64,000 nt of DNA from Actinomycetota bacterium (GTDB lineage: Bacteria > Actinomycetota > AC-67). The position numbers were made by a program, and so were the translations under genes. The stretch lies in contig JBAZZY010000010.1 of NCBI GenBank assembly GCA_041658565.1, positions 23,394 through 87,393 of the forward strand, given 5' to 3'. The notes under the pieces are model-generated. The model ran no database searches. It worked only from the letters and a program-made list of their open reading frames with translations, and was not told the DNA's origin. Shown piece by piece: positions 16,826 to 24,692 of this stretch (the first letter of the stretch is position 1; each line of letters opens with the position of its first letter).

Positions 16826-17982
16826 GATGCCCTCCGCTTCTTGGCAAGTGCGACCGCCTTGGCGGCGGCTTCCAGCATGGTCGCGGCCGGCACGACCATG
16901 TCGTGGTTGCGCTCGGCCAGGATCGCGCGACCGGCTTCGGCATTGGTGCCGTCCAGTCGCACGACGATCGGAACCTTCACGCCGCCGAGCAAGTCAATGG
17001 CCGCGAGGATTCCCTTGGCAACTTCATCGCAGCGAGTGATGCCGCCGAAGATGTTGACCATGAGCGACTTCACTTTGCGGTCGGACAAGATCACGCCGAT
17101 CGAGTTGGCCATGACCTCCGCGTTCGCGCCTCCACCGATGTCGAGGAAGTTCGCGGGCTTCCCGCCGGCTTGGGCGACGACATCGAGCGTGGACATCGTC
17201 AGTCCCGCGCCGTTGCCGATCACGCCGACGAATCCGTCCAGGCTCACCCAGTTGCCGAGCCCCTTCTCCTTCGCCGCGCGCTCCTGCTTGGAAAGGCCGC
17301 TGCTGTCCTCGTACTTCTCAAAGTCCGCGTGACGGTAAAACGCGTTCTCGTCGAGCGAGACCTTCGCGTCGAGCGCGATCGCCTCACCGGTTGACGTGAG
17401 CACCAGCGGGTTGACTTCGACCAGCGAAGCGTCCGACTCCACGAACGCGGTGTAGAGCTTGGCAAGCAGCGCGCCGACGGCCTTGTGCGCCGAGGTGGGG
17501 ATCTTGCCTCCGTAGAGCATCGCGCGGATGTGCGACGGCTTCAGCCCGACGAGTGGATCGATGTGCACCTTCGCCAGGAACTCGGGCTCCTCGGCCGCGA
17601 CCTGCTCGATGTCCATGCCACCCTTGACGCTGCACATCCCAAGGTAGGCCTTCGCGCCACGGTCGAGCATGAACGACGCGTAGAACTCGGAGGCGATATC
17701 GCCCGCGCGCTCGATCAGGACTTCGCGGACCTTGTGGCCCTTGATGTCCATCCCGAGGATCTCGCCGGCGTACTGCGCGGCTTCCGCCGGGGTCTTGGCA
17801 AGCTTGACGCCGCCGGCCTTGCCGCGACCGCCGACCTTCACCTGTGCCTTGACGACGACCGGACCGCCGAACTTCTCGGCGATCTGACGCGCCTTCTCCG
17901 CACCGCGGGCCGGCTTGCCCTCTGGTACAGGAATCCCGAACTTCTTGAACACTTGTTTACCTTGGTACTCCGTTAGGTCCAC
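16822..17982 (-). CDS. sucC: Succinate-CoA ligase (ADP-forming), beta subunit
   Basis: The 386-residue ATP-grasp subunit starts at GTG 17982 (VDLTEYQGKQVFKKFG), inside the TAG of the upstream gene (TAGTG). It has the ATP-grasp residues VKAQVKVGGRGKAGG and the C-terminal ligase domain with NIFGGITRCDEVA. It pairs with SucD to interconvert succinyl-CoA and succinate with ATP. A much longer in-frame extension upstream (to 18873) is only read-through of the neighbouring region and was rejected. Confidence 0.97.
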   Translation of the reverse strand: MDLTEYQGKQVFKKFGIPVPEGKPARGAEKARQIAEKFGGPVVVKAQVKVGGRGKAGGVKLAKTPAEAAQYAGEILGMDIKGHKVREVLIERAGDIASEFYASFMLDRGAKAYLGMCSVKGGMDIEQVAAEEPEFLAKVHIDPLVGLKPSHIRAMLYGGKIPTSAHKAVGALLAKLYTAFVESDASLVEVNPLVLTSTGEAIALDAKVSLDENAFYRHADFEKYEDSSGLSKQERAAKEKGLGNWVSLDGFVGVIGNGAGLTMSTLDVVAQAGGKPANFLDIGGGANAEVMANSIGVILSDRKVKSLMVNIFGGITRCDEVAKGILAAIDLLGGVKVPIVVRLDGTNAEAGRAILAERNHDMVVPAATMLEAAAKAVALAKKRRAS

Positions 17983-18386
17983 TAGGCAGCGCTCCCTATT
18001 GTCTTGCGTAGCCACTCGACGATCTCGGACGTCGCCGCCCCTGGAGTGAAGATCGCAGCGATCCCCTTCTCTTGAAGCACGGCAATGTCTTCCTTGGGAA
18101 TGATGCCGCCGCCGAAGACGATGACGTCGTTGACGCCGCGTTCGCGGAGCAGATCCAGCACCTTGGGAAACAGCGTCATGTGCGCGCCCGAGTGAATCGA
18201 CAGGCCGACGGCGTCGGCGTCCTCTTGAATAGCGGTCTCCACGATCTGCTCGGGAGTCTGGTGAAGGCCGGTGTAGATGACCTCCATCCCGGCGTCGCGC
18301 AACGCGCGCGCGACGACCTTGGCTCCTCGATCGTGCCCGTCGAGTCCCGGCTTGGCGACGACGACGCGGATCTTTCCTGCAGGCAC
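17982..18386 (-). CDS. Cobalamin-binding small subunit/domain of methylmalonyl-CoA mutase type
   Basis: The GTG at 18386 is preceded by GGAGG. The 134-residue product is a stand-alone B12-binding domain with the DxHxxG motif (PGLDGHDRGAKVVARAL), whose His replaces dimethylbenzimidazole as lower cobalt ligand. SGAH and FGGG segments complete the Rossmann-like fold. It matches the C-terminal domain of methylmalonyl-CoA mutase; the large catalytic subunit is not in this window and must be encoded elsewhere. Overlap with sucC suggests methylmalonyl-CoA to succinyl-CoA to succinate flux, for example from propionyl-CoA. Confidence 0.92.
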   Translation of the reverse strand: MPAGKIRVVVAKPGLDGHDRGAKVVARALRDAGMEVIYTGLHQTPEQIVETAIQEDADAVGLSIHSGAHMTLFPKVLDLLRERGVNDVIVFGGGIIPKEDIAVLQEKGIAAIFTPGAATSEIVEWLRKTIGSAA

Positions 18387-18430
18387 GGCGGCCTCCGTTT
18401 GTCCTGTCGGGTTCTGCCGGTGATGATACG

Positions 18431-18448
18431 GGCGCTTGTGAAAGCGCC
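18431..18448. promoter_or_regulatory. Short inverted repeat in the divergent mutase/carboxylase promoter region
   Basis: GGCGCTT-N4-AAGCGCC is a perfect 7-bp dyad between the divergent B12-subunit/sucCD operon and the carboxyltransferase gene, 18 bp upstream of the latter's ATG. It could be an operator shared by both directions or simply a leader hairpin. Confidence 0.4.
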
Positions 18449-18465
18449 GCAAAATAGGGGAATCC

Positions 18466-19971
18466 ATGAATCCGACGACCGCGCGCGACTGGCTCGATTT
18501 GGTACTGGACCCCGGCTGGGTCGAAATCGACGGCGACGTCGTCTCGGCGGACCCGCTGGGGTTCCCCGGATACAGCGCGCAACTCGCGCGCGCCCGCGCA
18601 GCCACAGGCACGACCGACTCGGTCCTCACCGCCTCCGGCGCCGTAGACGGCAAGCCGATCCTCGCCATCTCCTTCGAGTTCGCCTTCCTCGGCGGCTCGA
18701 TGGGCGTGGCGACCGGGGAGCGCGTTGCCAGGGTCTTCGAGCGCGCGGCGGATGAGCGCACCCCGGTACTCGCGCTGACGGCGAGCGGCGGCGCGCGCAT
18801 GCAAGAAGGCATGTTGGCGCTGGCGACCATGCCGGGAACGCTTGCGGCGCGCGAACTCCTCGCCGCCGCGCACATTCCGTTCATCGCGTACCTGCGCAAC
18901 CCGACGACCGGCGGGGTATTCGCGTCTTTCGCCTCAAGCGCCGACCTCGTGTGGGCGCAGCCTGGGGCGACCATCGGCTTCGCCGGTCCGCGCGTTTCCG
19001 AGACCGTCACCGGAGAGCCTTTGCCGGAAGGATCCCACACCGCGGAGTCGGCGCTCGACGCTGGGTTGGTGGACGCCCTGGTCGAACCGGCCGAGGTGCG
19101 CGCGCGCCTAGCGCGCGCCCTTTCGGCCCTAGCCCCCGCCTCCACCCGAAAGGCACGCCTGCTGGGGGACCTCGCACCTCTGAATAACTCCCCCACCGGG
19201 GGCTCTGGACACCCCGAGCCCCCCGCGGCGACGGCGATCGGTGCGTGGGAGCACGTGGTGCGCGCGCGTCGCGCTGATCGCCCCACCGGAACCGACTACG
19301 CCGGGATCTTCGAGCCGCTTCGCCGCGGCGGCATCGACCCCACCATCGTCACCGGGCTCGCGACCGTCGGGAGCGAATGCGTCGTCGCGATCGCACAGAA
19401 CCGGTTTGCGGAGCACGGGCGCCCCACACCGGCGGGGTACCGGCGCGCGCGCGAGGCAATCGCGACCGCGGAGCGACTTGGGCTGCCAATCGTGACCTTC
19501 GTCGATACCCCGGGCGCCGATCCGGGAGCGGCCTGCGAGCGCGACGGGATCGCACGCGAGATCTCGCTCACGTTCTCGGCACTGCTGCGCGCGACGGTTC
19601 CCACGGTGGCGTGCGTCGTAGGCGAGGGTGGCAGCGGCGGAGCGCTCGCGCTCGCGACCTGCGATCGCATCCTCATCCAGGAGAATGCGATCTTCTCGGT
19701 CATCGCCCCGGAGGGCGCCGCAAGCATCTTGCGGCGTGACGACATCGAGGCCGTCGCACGTGAGCTTCGCCTGACGGCCGACGATCTCGCCGGCCTCGGG
19801 CTGGCCGACGCCGTGGTTCCGGAACCGGCGGGCGGAGCACACATGGACCCGGCAGGCGCGCGCGCGCAAGTCCAAAACGCAATCCTTTGGGCCTGCATTG
19901 CAGCGGCCGAGGGGCCGCATCCGGACCCGGTACGAAGGACGCGGTGGCGCGCGGCGGGGAGTCCGAAGTGA
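18466..19971 (+). CDS. Fused acyl-CoA carboxylase carboxyltransferase (AccD-like plus AccA-like)
   Basis: The 501-residue protein begins at ATG 18466 after AGGGG. Residues 1-240 are AccD-like (ALTASGGARMQEG, TGGVFASFA) but lack the N-terminal zinc finger. Residues 260-490 are AccA-like (PIVTFVDTPGADPG, GEGGSGGALALA, VIAPEGAASILRRD). Both crotonase-like halves of the carboxyltransferase are thus in one chain, which transfers carboxyl from biotin to acyl-CoA. No biotin carboxylase or carrier gene is adjacent. The acyl substrate (acetyl or propionyl) is uncertain; divergence from the methylmalonyl/succinyl operon makes propionyl-CoA worth considering. A Pro/Gly linker with an Asn-Ser-Pro stretch joins the halves. 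Confidence 0.9.
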   Translation: MNPTTARDWLDLVLDPGWVEIDGDVVSADPLGFPGYSAQLARARAATGTTDSVLTASGAVDGKPILAISFEFAFLGGSMGVATGERVARVFERAADERTPVLALTASGGARMQEGMLALATMPGTLAARELLAAAHIPFIAYLRNPTTGGVFASFASSADLVWAQPGATIGFAGPRVSETVTGEPLPEGSHTAESALDAGLVDALVEPAEVRARLARALSALAPASTRKARLLGDLAPLNNSPTGGSGHPEPPAATAIGAWEHVVRARRADRPTGTDYAGIFEPLRRGGIDPTIVTGLATVGSECVVAIAQNRFAEHGRPTPAGYRRAREAIATAERLGLPIVTFVDTPGADPGAACERDGIAREISLTFSALLRATVPTVACVVGEGGSGGALALATCDRILIQENAIFSVIAPEGAASILRRDDIEAVARELRLTADDLAGLGLADAVVPEPAGGAHMDPAGARAQVQNAILWACIAAAEGPHPDPVRRTRWRAAGSPK

Positions 19972-20126
19972 CATCCCCCACGAAGCGTCACAACAAGAGA
20001 GTCCGGCCACCCAGGAAGATCGTTCGCCCAGGTCGAATGGGGCCACAGTGGATCATCGGCTCCATCGCCCTGGCGGCGGTCATCCTGGTCACAGGGATCC
20101 TGCTACTGGTGGTTCAGCCTCGATAA
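19968..20126 (+). CDS. Small basic single-span membrane protein (52 aa)
   Basis: A GTG at 19968 overlaps the carboxyltransferase stop (GTGA). The product starts with a very basic tail (SPTKRHNKRVRPPRK), followed by one membrane span (WIIGSIALAAVILVTGILLL). The positive-inside rule puts the N-terminus in the cytoplasm. It is too small for a known family by eye. Coupling to the carboxylase suggests co-expression but no function. Confidence 0.7.
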   Translation: MTSPTKRHNKRVRPPRKIVRPGRMGPQWIIGSIALAAVILVTGILLLVVQPR

Positions 20127-20198
20127 CCGCGCTTCGGGTCAGCGCCCAAGTTGCCGATAGACTCCGCAGGTAGCAACGGGTATGCGGAGGACGCAACG

Positions 20199-21083
20199 AT
20201 GATGAAGCCCGACCTCGACCGGGTTCGCGACGACGCCGTCGCGGCGAGCCGAGTCCTGAAGCGTGCAGCGCTACGTCCGCGCACGTATCCGGGATTCGCT
20301 CGCGAAATCGCTCGGGTCGGCATGCACCTTGCCATGTATCCCGCCGGCGTGGTGTCCGACGCGCTCAAGATCGACAACGTCGTGCGCCTCGGCGATGGCT
20401 ACAACTCGCGAACTCCGCTGCGCTACCTCGAACCTGAAGCAGCGTCCATGCCGATCATTCTGGTCCACGGCGCAATGCACAATCAAAGTGCTTTCACGGC
20501 CATCAAGCGCGCACTGCGGCGCTACGGCTTCCGCAACGTCTACACGATGAACTACAACATGATCGGCCGCGATGTCGAGCAACTGGCCGCGCAGTTGTCC
20601 AAACACGTTCAAGAGATCATGCACCGCACGCAAGCGTTGGGCGTGCATCTAGTCTGCCACTCGCTCGGCGGCGTCGTCGCGCGCTACTACATCCAGGAAC
20701 TCGGCGGCGACGAGTTCGTACACACGTGCGTGACTATCGGCTCGCCGCACAAGGGAACCCACGCAGCGCTTGTCGGACGAGGGGCGATGCGCCAACTCCG
20801 GCCGCACTCACCCCTGTACGACCAACTTGCTCGCTCGACACGCGAGATGCCGGTGAAGTGGGTGTGCTTCTACTCGAACCTGGATTCGCTTGTCTTGCCG
20901 TCCTCAAACGCCAAGCTCGAAGAGCCCGAACTACACGCGACAAACATCCTGGTCAAAGACCATGGGCACTTGAGTCTGCTGTCGTCGCGGGCCGTCATTC
21001 GCCGGATCGCCGACGCACTGGCACGCATGGGGGATGAGAAGCCGGTCGACCAAGCACCTGAAACGGTGACGCACCGCGCCTGA
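20199..21083 (+). CDS. Alpha/beta hydrolase, triacylglycerol lipase/esterase type
   Basis: The ATG at 20199 is favoured by GGAGG eight bases upstream. The 294-residue enzyme has the oxyanion loop ILVHGAMHN (about residue 88), the nucleophile elbow CHSLGG (about 150), a GSPHKG segment typical of LipA/PGAP1-like lipases and a C-terminal DHGHLSLL His. A basic, helical N-terminal region (about 1-70) without a clear signal peptide could associate with membranes. It probably hydrolyses acyl esters or lipids. It converges on mgtC with only 2 bp between the stops. Confidence 0.88.
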   Translation: MMKPDLDRVRDDAVAASRVLKRAALRPRTYPGFAREIARVGMHLAMYPAGVVSDALKIDNVVRLGDGYNSRTPLRYLEPEAASMPIILVHGAMHNQSAFTAIKRALRRYGFRNVYTMNYNMIGRDVEQLAAQLSKHVQEIMHRTQALGVHLVCHSLGGVVARYYIQELGGDEFVHTCVTIGSPHKGTHAALVGRGAMRQLRPHSPLYDQLARSTREMPVKWVCFYSNLDSLVLPSSNAKLEEPELHATNILVKDHGHLSLLSSRAVIRRIADALARMGDEKPVDQAPETVTHRA

Positions 21084-21085
21084 GA

Positions 21086-21544
21086 CTACTCGTCCCCGCT
21101 GCTGCGACGACCCGGACGCTGCAAACGCCGCTCGACCGGCTTGAGCGCAAGCGAAACCAACACGATGCCGACGGCGGTCCCGGCTCCCACGTAGAAGCCG
21201 AAGCCCACAGCAAGTCCCACCGCGGCCGTCACCCACAGGCTCGTCGCGGTGGTCAGCCCTCGAACGGACCCCCCGTGACGCAGGATCGCACCTCCGCCGA
21301 TGAACCCGATGCCGACCACGACCTGTGCGGCGATGCGAGTGGGGTCGATCCCGGCCACCGAAGTTCCCGCAGGGCCGAGAAACCCGTAGACCGACACCAA
21401 GGTGAACAAACACGCGCCGACAGAAACCAGCGTGTGGGTTCGAAGCCCCGCGGGGTGATCACGTAACTCGCGCTCCAGCCCTACCAGGGCGCCGAGCACA
21501 CCGGCCACCAAGAGCCGGAAGACAACGTCGAAGTCGCCGATCAT
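21086..21544 (-). CDS. mgtC: MgtC/SapB-family membrane protein
   Basis: The 152-residue protein has about four to five membrane spans and the family signature LGALVGLERELRDHPAGLRTHTLVSVGA, followed by RIAAQVVVGIGFIGGGAIL. MgtC-like proteins modulate envelope processes such as magnesium stress survival and F-ATPase or phosphate control. It overlaps the LysM gene by 4 bp (ATGA). The long cytoplasmic C-terminal domain of virulence MgtC is absent, as in most environmental homologues. Confidence 0.9.
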   Translation of the reverse strand: MIGDFDVVFRLLVAGVLGALVGLERELRDHPAGLRTHTLVSVGACLFTLVSVYGFLGPAGTSVAGIDPTRIAAQVVVGIGFIGGGAILRHGGSVRGLTTATSLWVTAAVGLAVGFGFYVGAGTAVGIVLVSLALKPVERRLQRPGRRSSGDE

Positions 21545-22164
21545 CTCTCGGGAAGCACGAGGTCCCAGCCGGGTCGGATCACATCGGGGTTGAGAAACCG
21601 AGAGCCGGCCTCAAGCGAGCGGCCTCGGTTACGTTCCCAGATATCCGGCCAGCGCGTGGGATCGCCAAGTTCCCGCCCGGCGATCCTCCACAACGAGTCC
21701 CCCGGGGCCACGGCGACTGAGGGCACCGCTGAAGCAGCAATCGGAGCGACAACCGTCGAAGGCGCGACCACACGAGAAACCGTCACCGAACGGCCCGGCA
21801 CGGGCTGCACGGTCGCGGTGCCCCGAGCCGCCGCAGTCACAAGCGTCATCGCCAGCAGGACGACAAGCGCGGCCGCGGTTCCAAGGCGGCCTCCAAGTCT
21901 GCGTCGACTACGGCGCGCCGGAATCGGGGCGGGGAACACCCCCACAGCGGCCTTCGCCGGAGCAGGAGCAGGAGCCCGCGCCTCGGCCGCAAGCCGGGGA
22001 GCCGGAGTGAAATCGACCCGAGAATCGGCCTCCCAGGCTTCCAGCGCACGCGAAACCGCGTCCGAGGACAAGGGCACGCCGACGACGTGTCGATCGGCCT
22101 TGAGCAAATGCAGTGCGGGTGCGTGCCGGACGTCAACGCCAACAAGGAGCGCCTCGCCGTTCAT
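21541..22164 (-). CDS. Membrane-anchored LysM-domain protein
   Basis: The ATG at 22164 follows AAGGGG. The 207-residue product has a cytoplasmic N-terminal part (1-90, Ala/Pro-rich, ending in the basic RRSRRRLGGR), one membrane span (about 95-112), a Val/Thr/Ala-rich stalk and a C-terminal LysM domain (about 150-205: VAPGDSLWRIAGRELGD, IWERNRG, PDVIRPGWDLVLP). LysM binds peptidoglycan, so it tethers the wall to the membrane. Its stop overlaps the mgtC start, so the two are co-expressed; a joint envelope-stress role is possible. The 200 bp upstream show no obvious operator. Confidence 0.87.
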   Translation of the reverse strand: MNGEALLVGVDVRHAPALHLLKADRHVVGVPLSSDAVSRALEAWEADSRVDFTPAPRLAAEARAPAPAPAKAAVGVFPAPIPARRSRRRLGGRLGTAAALVVLLAMTLVTAAARGTATVQPVPGRSVTVSRVVAPSTVVAPIAASAVPSVAVAPGDSLWRIAGRELGDPTRWPDIWERNRGRSLEAGSRFLNPDVIRPGWDLVLPER

Positions 22165-22366
22165 GGTTTCCCCTTCTTCTTTGGGGTTGGTCCACCGACG
22201 GTTCGCTCCGCTTCGCTATGTCCGAAACCGTGCCTGCGGGGAACCCCCGACAGAACGCCCAGTCACGGACAGGCTCCACTTTAGGAACACGAGTTAACAA
22301 GTCAAGCATCCTGGAACTTCACTCACACCACGATGCGTGAGCGTTCAACCACGGACAGTGGCCGGG

Positions 22367-24628
22367 CTACGCCTTCTTCAGAGGGGCGTAGGCGAGCAAG
22401 AGGCGCTTGGCGCCTTCTCCGGGGAAGTTCACCGTCGCCTCAGCGTTTGTTCCCGAGCCGCCGACCGACACGACGATCCCTCGTCCGAACCGGTCGTGGA
22501 AGACCTCTTCTCCAACCGTGACGTGAAGCGCCGTGCCGGGTCCGGTCGAGGCGCGCGCCGGAGCCACGTGGGCGCGCGCGGGCACGGACGGCGCGCGCGC
22601 CGCGGGAACCGACGATCGCCCCCCAAATGAACTCGGGGCGACGGACACGGGCTCGTCCTCTTCGCCAATGTCCTCGAGCAAGCCCTCGGGGATCTCGGCG
22701 AGAAATCTCGACGGGGGGTTGTAGTTGGTGCCGCCCCACAGGGTCCGGCACCACGCGTGGGTCAGCACGAGGCGCTCGCGCGCGCGCGTGATCCCGACGT
22801 AGCACAGGCGCCGCTCCTCCTCGAGCTGATCCGGGTCCGTCATCGAGCGGATGTGAGGGAAGATCCCCTCCTCCAATCCAGTCACGAAGACCACGGGGAA
22901 CTCCAGCCCCTTGGCGTTGTGCAGGGTCATCATGGTGACCCTTCCCTCGTCGGCGACGACCTCGTCGGCGTCGCTCACCAGTGACACCTGCTCAAGGAAC
23001 CCGCGCGCGCCGCCTTCGGGGTTCTCCGCGGCGTACGTCGCCGCCGTTCCGACCAACTCCTGCAAGTTCTCGATTCGGCCCTGGGACTCGATGGTGTTCT
23101 CGGCTTCGAGTTCGGCGAGATACCCGCTGGCCTCGATCGCGCGCTGGAGCATCTCGGACGGCCCGGCGTCGGCCTCGGCCATTTCGCGCAGCGAGCGTGC
23201 GAGGGAGCCGAACTCGGTAACGGCGCCGCGTGCGCGCGCCGACAACCCCGACTCGTCCACGCGGTCGACCGCGTCGCTCACGGTGACGCCCTGGGCGCGC
23301 GCGAACTGCACGAGGGTTGCGACCGTCTGATCCCCAATCCCGCGCTTGGGAACGTTGACGATCCGGCGCAGCGACACCTCGTCGGCAGGGTTGACCGCCA
23401 GGCGCAAATACGCGAGCGCGTCCTTGACCTCCTTGCGCTCGTAGAACTTCAGCGACCCGATGATTCGGTAAGAGATCCCGAAGCGAGTGAAGGCTTCTTC
23501 CAGAGCGCGCGACTGCGCGTTGGTCCGGTAGAACACCGCGACATCGCCGAACGCGCGATCTTCCTCGTCACGAAGTCGATCGATCTCGCGGCCGACGAAG
23601 GTCGCCTCGTCTCGCTCGTCGTCGGCATGAAAGCGGACGATCGGCTGCCCCTCCCCCGCGTCGGTCCACAGGTTCTTGGGCTTGCGCTGGCGATTGTGCT
23701 CGATCACCGCGTTCGCAGCCGAAAGGATCGTCTGCGTCGAGCGGTAGTTCTGCTCGAGCACCACCACGCGCGCGTCGGGAAACACGTCTTCGAAACGCAG
23801 CACGTTGCGGAAGTCGGCGCCGCGGAAGGCGTACACACTTTGGTCGGCGTCGCCGACGACGCAGATGTTGCGGTCCCTCCCGGCGAGCATTCGCACCAGT
23901 TCGAACTGCGCAGCGTTGGTGTCCTGGAATTCGTCGATGAGCACGTGCCGGAAGCGATCCTGGTACTGCTCCAACACATCGGGGAACAAGCGGAACAGAT
24001 GCACGACGTTCAGGATCATGTCATCGAAGTCCATCGCATTCGCCTTGCGCAACCGCTCCTGATACATGCGATAGACGTCTGCGATCTGACGCTCCAGGAA
24101 GTTCGACGCGCGCTCGGCGAACGCGTCCTCGTCGAGCATCTCGTCCTTGGCGCGGCCGATGGCATTCGCGAACGAGCGCACCGGGAAGCGCTTGAGGTCG
24201 ACCTCCAACTCGCGCATGCAGTACGCCAGCAGACGCTCCGAGTCGCCCGAGTCGTAGATCGTGAAGTTGGACGTGTAGCCCAGGCGCACGCCCTCGCGAC
24301 GAAGGATGCGGCCACACGCCGCGTGGAAAGTCATGACCCACATCGCCGTCCCCAGCCGGTCCCCGACCAGACGTCCGACGCGCTCGCGCATCTCTTGCGC
24401 GGCCTTGTTGGTGAAGGTGATCGCCAGCACCGAGAACGGCGAGGCGCCGCGCGCGCGGATCAGGTGCGCAATCCGATGAGTAAGCACCCGGGTCTTCCCC
24501 GAGCCCGCTCCGGCAACAATGAGCAGCGGGCCGTCGCCATACTCGACGGCCTCTCGCTGACCGGGATTCAGTCCACCGAGCAATGCATCGCCCGCGGAGA
24601 ACAAGGGGGTGGGTTCCACTGTCGCCAT
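22367..24628 (-). CDS. pcrA: ATP-dependent DNA helicase, PcrA/UvrD family
   Basis: This 753-residue SF1A helicase has Walker A (GAGSGKTRVLTHR), Walker B (IDEFQDTN), motif III (VVGDADQSVYAFRGA), motif IV (LEQNYRST), motif V/VI (MTLHNAKGLEFPVVF, YVGITRARERL) and a C-terminal Tudor-like domain (GEEVFHDRFGRGIVVSV). That domain binds RNA polymerase in PcrA/UvrD. It acts 3'-5' in nucleotide excision repair and in removing stalled polymerases. The length is normal. A Pro/Ala-rich linker precedes the last domain. It lies 64 bp downstream of guaA on the same strand. Confidence 0.97.
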   Translation of the reverse strand: MATVEPTPLFSAGDALLGGLNPGQREAVEYGDGPLLIVAGAGSGKTRVLTHRIAHLIRARGASPFSVLAITFTNKAAQEMRERVGRLVGDRLGTAMWVMTFHAACGRILRREGVRLGYTSNFTIYDSGDSERLLAYCMRELEVDLKRFPVRSFANAIGRAKDEMLDEDAFAERASNFLERQIADVYRMYQERLRKANAMDFDDMILNVVHLFRLFPDVLEQYQDRFRHVLIDEFQDTNAAQFELVRMLAGRDRNICVVGDADQSVYAFRGADFRNVLRFEDVFPDARVVVLEQNYRSTQTILSAANAVIEHNRQRKPKNLWTDAGEGQPIVRFHADDERDEATFVGREIDRLRDEEDRAFGDVAVFYRTNAQSRALEEAFTRFGISYRIIGSLKFYERKEVKDALAYLRLAVNPADEVSLRRIVNVPKRGIGDQTVATLVQFARAQGVTVSDAVDRVDESGLSARARGAVTEFGSLARSLREMAEADAGPSEMLQRAIEASGYLAELEAENTIESQGRIENLQELVGTAATYAAENPEGGARGFLEQVSLVSDADEVVADEGRVTMMTLHNAKGLEFPVVFVTGLEEGIFPHIRSMTDPDQLEEERRLCYVGITRARERLVLTHAWCRTLWGGTNYNPPSRFLAEIPEGLLEDIGEEDEPVSVAPSSFGGRSSVPAARAPSVPARAHVAPARASTGPGTALHVTVGEEVFHDRFGRGIVVSVGGSGTNAEATVNFPGEGAKRLLLAYAPLKKA

Positions 24629-24692
24629 TATCGCCGACCCGCTCGGGGCGCGCGCCGCCTCGGAATCAACTCGGCGGCCCCACTTGCGGGCG

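Noticed and set aside
16822..18873. Long N-terminal extension of sucC
   Set aside because: The conserved SucC N-terminus begins at GTG 17982, and the extension overlaps the B12-binding gene out of frame.
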